Positions 22,327 to 25,447 of a stretch of DNA of 25,447 bases are shown here, piece after piece. This DNA comes from an uncultured Clostridia bacterium. GTDB lineage: Bacteria; Bacillota_A; Clostridia; TANB77; CAG-508. Each line of letters begins with the position of its first letter. The stretch's first letter is position 1. The DNA is taken from NCBI GenBank assembly GCA_944388685.1, contig CALXJS010000023.1:1-25447 (forward strand), in the 5' to 3' direction. Under the pieces are notes generated by a model. The model saw only the letters and a list, made by a program, of their open reading frames with translations, was not told the DNA's origin and did not search any database. The position numbers and the translations under genes were made by a program.

Positions 22327-23178
22327 TCATTCTATTAGCTTATAATTTCTTTTAGGTAATATTGGTGATAACTTTTTATCTTTCATTGCTCCTAAGATAC
22401 AATCGATTCTCATCGGAACACTTTCAGTTTCATTTTTAATAAAACTTAATATATATTTTTTATATTCTTCTGGTGCCATTTCATACAATTCCATCATATG
22501 TGCTAACATTTTATACATATCTGTACATCTTTTAATGTTTGGGCTAGACATAATGCTACCTGGTCTATTTCTATAATAATTGAAAATTGGAAACTCTCCA
22601 TAAGCTAATTTTTGTGCCAATATAGTAGCTTTCATTGAATATATCATATCTTCATAATACATATCTTCTATAAATGTAATATTATTATCTTTTAAGAATT
22701 TTGTATTCCAACATTTACTTGGTACTCCAAAGAAAATATCACAACTAAGTCTAGCTTCTTTAGTAGAATTTTCCGCATTCGATAAATATATAGCATTACT
22801 TCCCCCAATATATTGAACCCCAAAGAAGGCAATATCTACTCTTCCTTTTTGTAATACTTCACTAATTCTTGTTAATGTATGATTGTCATACATTGTATCA
22901 TCACCATCTAAATATACTATATACTCACCTCTTGCCCTTTTTACTGCAATATTTCTAGATGCTCCTAATCCTATATTTTTGTCATTATTCACAAGAATTA
23001 CATTATCTCTTTCATATTTTTTTATCTTTTCATTCGTTTTATCTGTGGATCCATCATTTACAACTATTAATTCAAAATTTTTATAGTCTTGTTGTAATAC
23101 ACTATTTATTGCTCTTTCAATATAATTCTCTATATTATACGCAGATATAATAATAGAAAAGCTAATATCTTCTTTCAT
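22327..23178 (-). CDS. Family 2 glycosyltransferase (GT-A fold)
   Basis: This 284-residue inverting glycosyltransferase uses a nucleotide sugar to extend a surface glycan. It has the opening strand SFSIIISAYNIENYIERAINSVL, the nucleotide-binding D42 in VVNDGSTD, GLGASRN at 70-76, and the metal-binding DGDD at 91-94; YYEDMIYS near residue 172 should supply the catalytic base. No membrane anchor is seen. The open frame extends 50 codons further upstream to 23328, but that part crosses the promoter; GGAGGAG four bases before the ATG at 23178 fixes the start. It is the first gene of the four-gene cassette. Confidence 0.9.
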   Translation of the reverse strand: MKEDISFSIIISAYNIENYIERAINSVLQQDYKNFELIVVNDGSTDKTNEKIKKYERDNVILVNNDKNIGLGASRNIAVKRARGEYIVYLDGDDTMYDNHTLTRISEVLQKGRVDIAFFGVQYIGGSNAIYLSNAENSTKEARLSCDIFFGVPSKCWNTKFLKDNNITFIEDMYYEDMIYSMKATILAQKLAYGEFPIFNYYRNRPGSIMSSPNIKRCTDMYKMLAHMMELYEMAPEEYKKYILSFIKNETESVPMRIDCILGAMKDKKLSPILPKRNYKLIE

Positions 23179-23209
23179 AAATCTCCTCCATCTTTTAATA
23201 GCTTTATTA

Positions 23210-23238
23210 AATATACCATATTTTACAAAATAATTCAA
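23210..23238 (-). promoter_or_regulatory. Sigma-A promoter of the glycan cassette
   Basis: On the minus strand TTGAAT (23233-23238) and TATATT (23210-23215) are 17 bases apart, with a start predicted near 23203 and a 25-base leader to the glycosyltransferase ATG. Upstream are a small hairpin ACTTG/CAAGT (around 23311-23325) and TTTCAC/GTGAAA (about 23394-23426). Nothing else is recognisable between 23239 and 23450. Confidence 0.6.
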
Positions 23239-23451
23239 TATTTCTAGTTTTGCACATCTATTTGACAAATGCGGAAAGTATAGCTGTAATACAAAATATA
23301 TGTCACTTGCTTCGTTCAAGTAAACCAAACTAACTCAGACCTTCTATACAGATAATTCCAATTTTCTTTTAAAAATAAGCCACAAAGCTTACATTTCACA
23401 AATTATTTTCACTTTATGTCGTGAAATAGAAAATTTTTTTACTATTTCTAG

Positions 23452-23506
23452 ACAATAAAAAATATTCAATTGAACATTTAACATTTCAAATTGAATATTT
23501 TTTATT
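23452..23506 (-). terminator. Terminator of the rpiB-tagO transcript
   Basis: CAATAAAAAATATTCAATT (about 23453-23471) and AATTGAATATTTTTTATTG (about 23488-23506) are a perfect 19-base inverted repeat. The stem overlaps the stop codon of the phosphoglycosyltransferase-rubredoxin gene. It is A/T-only apart from three pairs but long. Confidence 0.75.
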
Positions 23507-24738
23507 GATGTATTTCAAACATATCTTTTCCTTCGCCACAAACTGGGCAAACCCAATCATCTGGTAAATCCTCAAAGGGTGTTCCTGGAGCAATTCCTGC
23601 TTTTTCATTTCCGAATTTTGGATTATAAATATATTTACACTCAATGCATTCATATCGTTGATTGTCTGACTTTTCCGTTTTAAAATTTCTATAGCCTAAA
23701 CTGATTGCTACAATTACCATAAGCAAAAATGATAAAGCTTTCCATATTCCACTTTCTAGCATAATCACCGCAAATATTCCAAAAGTTGCACTAATTCCAT
23801 ATAGGATTAAAACTGCTTGTTTTTGACTAAATCCTTTTGCCACAATTCTATGGTGTAAATGCCCTTTATCTGCTTTAAATATAGCTTTAATAGATTTGCC
23901 CTTTATCAATCTTCTAATAATTGCCCAAAATGTATCAAATAATGGTAATCCCAAAACAATTAATGGTAATACAATTACAGCTGCTGTATAGGTTTTTGCT
24001 ACACCTAAAATAGAAATAATAGACAATGAAAATCCTAAGAAGTTTGAGCCTGTATCACCTATGAACGTTTTTGCTGGTGCAAAATTGAATGGTAAAAATC
24101 CAACTAATGCTCCTGCCAATGCTGTAATTAATAATATTGCTACCATTGGTGAATCATTTAATACAAATATAATTAACAATGATATTGCTGATATGACTGA
24201 TATTCCTGAAGATAAACCATCTAATCCATCTATTAAGTTAATCGCATTTGTTACCCCTACAATCCATATGATTGTTATGATAATAGAAAACATTTCTTGC
24301 ATTTCAATTGTATCTAAAAATGGCAATGTAATATCATCTATTCTTACTCCAAATGCAACTGTTACAATAGCTGCTAATACTTGTCCTATTAATTTTGTTA
24401 TTGGTTTTATTGTTTTTATATCATCAACTACACAAGTAATAGAAATGATTAGTATTCCTAAAAACATTCCTAATAGTTTTTCTCCATATCGTTCTATCCC
24501 GAAATAGATTAATTGAATTTTCTATGCTCATGACAATTAATAGATAAATTACAGAAACTAAAAATCCTAATATGACTGCTGGGCCACCAAATTTGGGCAT
24601 TGCCTTTTTATGCATTCTTCTTTGATCTTTCGGAACATCTACAGCACCTACTTTATGAGCAATTTTTATGGTATACGGTGTTGCCATAAATGTTACGATA
24701 AATGCAAGCAAAAATGCAATTGCAATATCTCCCCACAT
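23502..24738 (-). CDS. WecA/TagO-type phosphoglycosyltransferase fused to rubredoxin (one frameshift)
   Basis: The encoded enzyme transfers a sugar-1-phosphate, usually GlcNAc-1-P, to undecaprenyl phosphate, the first step of teichoic acid or surface glycan synthesis. Frame one (24738-24502) gives the start and first membrane helices with [15 protein letters not shown]. The other frame continues with [31 protein letters not shown] and [10 protein letters not shown], the catalytic Asp and His motifs. After the last helix comes a complete rubredoxin ([12 protein letters not shown] ... WVCPVCGEG), an unusual fusion. The frames join at TTT-C (24501-24504), giving about 411 residues. ATG 24738 is preferred to 24744 because GGAGG is seven bases upstream. 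A sequencing error, a real mutation or programmed shifting are all possible. Confidence 0.85.
24498..24507 (-). other. Frameshift site inside the tagO-like gene
   Basis: Frame one reads CTA TTT CGG GAT (24507 down) and soon diverges from the family, ending after about 25 off-frame codons at 24424. The productive frame reads TTC GGG ATA GAA (24503 down) into the conserved catalytic region. Skipping one base at TTT-C restores the protein. The Phe tRNA reads both TTT and TTC, and the next zero-frame codon is CGG, which looks rare in this genome. Confidence 0.6.
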
Positions 24739-24755
24739 AATCATTCCTCCATAAT

Positions 24756-25202
24756 TTATTTCATATTTTCATTTTCGATTTCTTCTATAATTTTAATTCT
24801 CTCCATATGTCTTCCGCCTTCAAATTCTGTTCCTAACCACATTCTTAAGATGCAAATTGCCTCATTAACACTAACATAATCTGCACCTAATGCTAAGACA
24901 TTGCTATCATTGTGTAATCTTGAAAATTTAGCTGTTTCTTCATTATAGCATGGCGTACTTCTAATTCCTTTAAATTTATTTGCTACAATACTCATTCCTA
25001 AACCGGAACGACAAATTAATATTCCTTTCTCTGCTTTTCCTTTTTGAACTGCAGTAGCTACTTCTTTTGCAATATTGGGATAATCTACCCTTTCTTCAGT
25101 CATACAACCATAATCTATATATTGTATTTCCTTTTCATCTAAGTATCTTTTGATTTCTTCTTTTAATTTATAACCTCCATGATCACTTCCAATTGCTATC
25201 AT
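24756..25202 (-). CDS. rpiB: RpiB/LacA/LacB family sugar-phosphate isomerase
   Basis: The family interconverts ribose 5-phosphate and ribulose 5-phosphate (RpiB) or related sugar phosphates (LacAB, AlsB). The 148-residue product has GSDHGGYKLK at residues 5-14, the catalytic cysteine C64 in ILICRSGLGMSIVANK, HND at 97-99 and EFEGGRHMERI near the C-terminus. Most members read CGTGIG where this one has CRSGLG, so substrate preference may differ from ribose 5-phosphate. The ATG at 25202 follows AAAGGAGG. The tagO-like gene follows 17 bases later, probably in one transcript. A leader ORF ends one base before this start. Confidence 0.9.
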   Translation of the reverse strand: MIAIGSDHGGYKLKEEIKRYLDEKEIQYIDYGCMTEERVDYPNIAKEVATAVQKGKAEKGILICRSGLGMSIVANKFKGIRSTPCYNEETAKFSRLHNDSNVLALGADYVSVNEAICILRMWLGTEFEGGRHMERIKIIEEIENENMK

Positions 25203-25203
25203 C

Positions 25204-25281
25204 TTAGTTCCTCCTTTTTGAACGATAGGGACGTGCCAAATCGTTCAAAAAAGAAACGAAAGGGACAGCCCATATATTCAT
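25204..25281 (-). CDS. Possible 25-residue leader ORF upstream of rpiB
   Basis: On the minus strand an ATG at 25281, with AGGAG eight bases upstream, opens a 25-codon frame (MNIWAVPFVSF...SKRRN). Its TAA stop is one base before the rpiB ATG and overlaps its ribosome site region. This layout would allow translational coupling. Most of the ORF is made of the REP-like element D, so it may be an accidental frame. No similarity is recognised. Confidence 0.3.
   Translation of the reverse strand: MNIWAVPFVSFLNDLARPYRSKRRN
25215..25268. repeat. REP/REPIN-like palindrome D in the rpiB leader
   Basis: TTTTTGAACGAT (25215-25226) and ATCGTTCAAAAA (25240-25251) are a perfect 12-base inverted repeat around a loop with GGGACGTGCC. 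The following bases to 25268 (GAAACGAAAGGGACA) give, on the minus strand, TGTCC...CGTTTCTTTTTTGAACGAT, clearly related to the unit at 2001-2032. The stem ends right at the rpiB ribosome site. Confidence 0.6.
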
Positions 25282-25301
25282 TTTTTAATCTCCTATATAA
25301 A

Positions 25302-25330
25302 AATATATCATAAGTTTTTTCATAATACAA
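25302..25330 (-). promoter_or_regulatory. Possible promoter of rpiB
   Basis: On the minus strand TTGTAT (25325-25330) and TATATT (25302-25307) are 17 bases apart, with a start predicted near 25295, just upstream of the leader ORF. The -35 match is weak. Confidence 0.4.
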
Positions 25331-25350
25331 TAAGAAATTAGAAAATTCAC

Positions 25351-25379
25351 TTGCATTTCAAAAAAAAATATGTTAGAAT
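25351..25379 (+). promoter_or_regulatory. Sigma-A promoter of rpsT
   Basis: TTGCAT (25351-25356) and TAGAAT (25374-25379) are 17 bases apart, with an extended -10 TG at 25371-25372 and an A-tract in the spacer. Transcription should start near 25386, about 39 bases before rpsT. A TATAAT at 25389-25394 has no matching -35. Confidence 0.65.
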
Positions 25380-25424
25380 ATCAGATGTTATAATGAATAA
25401 TTGACTAAGAGGAGGTGCTTATAG

Positions 25425-25447
25425 ATGCCAAATATTAAATCAGCTAA
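25425..25447 (+). CDS. rpsT: 30S ribosomal protein bS20, first seven codons
   Basis: The window ends inside this gene. The visible residues MPNIKSA match the nearly invariant N-terminus of bS20, a primary 16S rRNA-binding protein. A strong ribosome site GAGGAGGTG (25409-25417) lies eight bases before the ATG, and a good promoter is upstream. It is divergent from rpiB. Confidence 0.85.

Noticed and set aside
23179..23328. 50-residue N-terminal extension of the glycosyltransferase
   Set aside because: It crosses a good promoter, has no family similarity and no ribosome site, whereas the ATG at 23178 has GGAGGAG.
1..25447. CRISPR arrays, tRNA or rRNA genes, insertion sequences
   Set aside because: I found no regularly spaced repeats, cloverleaf sequences, rRNA blocks or transposase frames; the repeats present are isolated palindromes and one pair of structured elements.

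Overview
The window is AT-rich DNA from a spore-forming member of the Clostridia. It carries a full-length Spo0A, a YtaF-type sporulation membrane protein, a zinc-type ribosomal protein S18, AGGAGG-like ribosome binding sites and sigma-A promoters close to consensus. The mix of core genes and short palindromic intergenic repeats would fit an uncultured gut or anaerobic lineage, but that placement is inference. Almost all genes are on the minus strand. The exceptions are ytaF, an orphan gene at 13.2 kb, and the first codons of rpsT at the right edge.

Layout by position: 0.4-2.0 kb, spo0A with its own promoter, and a YigZ/IMPACT protein. 2.0-4.7 kb, a YhiN/HI0933 flavoprotein and a PLP enzyme of the methionine gamma-lyase-like (YnbB) family, apparently one transcript from a promoter near 4.75 kb. 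4.9-6.4 kb, the rpsF-ssb-rpsR operon, with two diverged copies of one structured element embedded in it, plus a separate candidate structured RNA beside the operon terminator. 6.6-12.2 kb, a P-type Ca2+ ATPase followed closely by an unrecognised protein, a histidine phosphatase and a radical SAM enzyme. 12.4-13.7 kb on the plus strand, ytaF and a G/C-richer orphan gene with an elaborate leader. 13.7-18.4 kb, smc behind the family II pyrophosphatase gene ppaC, which has a perfect consensus promoter. 18.6-23.2 kb, hslO (Hsp33) downstream of a four-gene cell-surface glycan cassette (glycosyltransferase, FrhB-like iron-sulfur protein, pyruvyl transferase, histidine phosphatase). 23.5-25.2 kb, a WecA/TagO-type phosphoglycosyltransferase fused to a rubredoxin and interrupted by one frameshift, preceded by rpiB. 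25.4 kb, the start of rpsT.

Functionally the window joins housekeeping (translation, chromosome organisation, phosphate and calcium balance, redox chaperone) with envelope glycan synthesis: the TagO-like enzyme could start a lipid-linked glycan, and the 20-23 kb cassette could decorate one. The less expected content is in the non-coding DNA. There is a family of at least four REP/REPIN-like palindromes sharing a GGGACGTTTCT...TTTGAGAC core, which abut stop codons or form a 5' leader. There is a duplicated element in the ribosomal operon whose stem sequences differ while the fold is kept. There is a mini-ORF and hairpin between the ribosome binding site and start of hslO, and a repeat-derived leader ORF that ends one base before rpiB.
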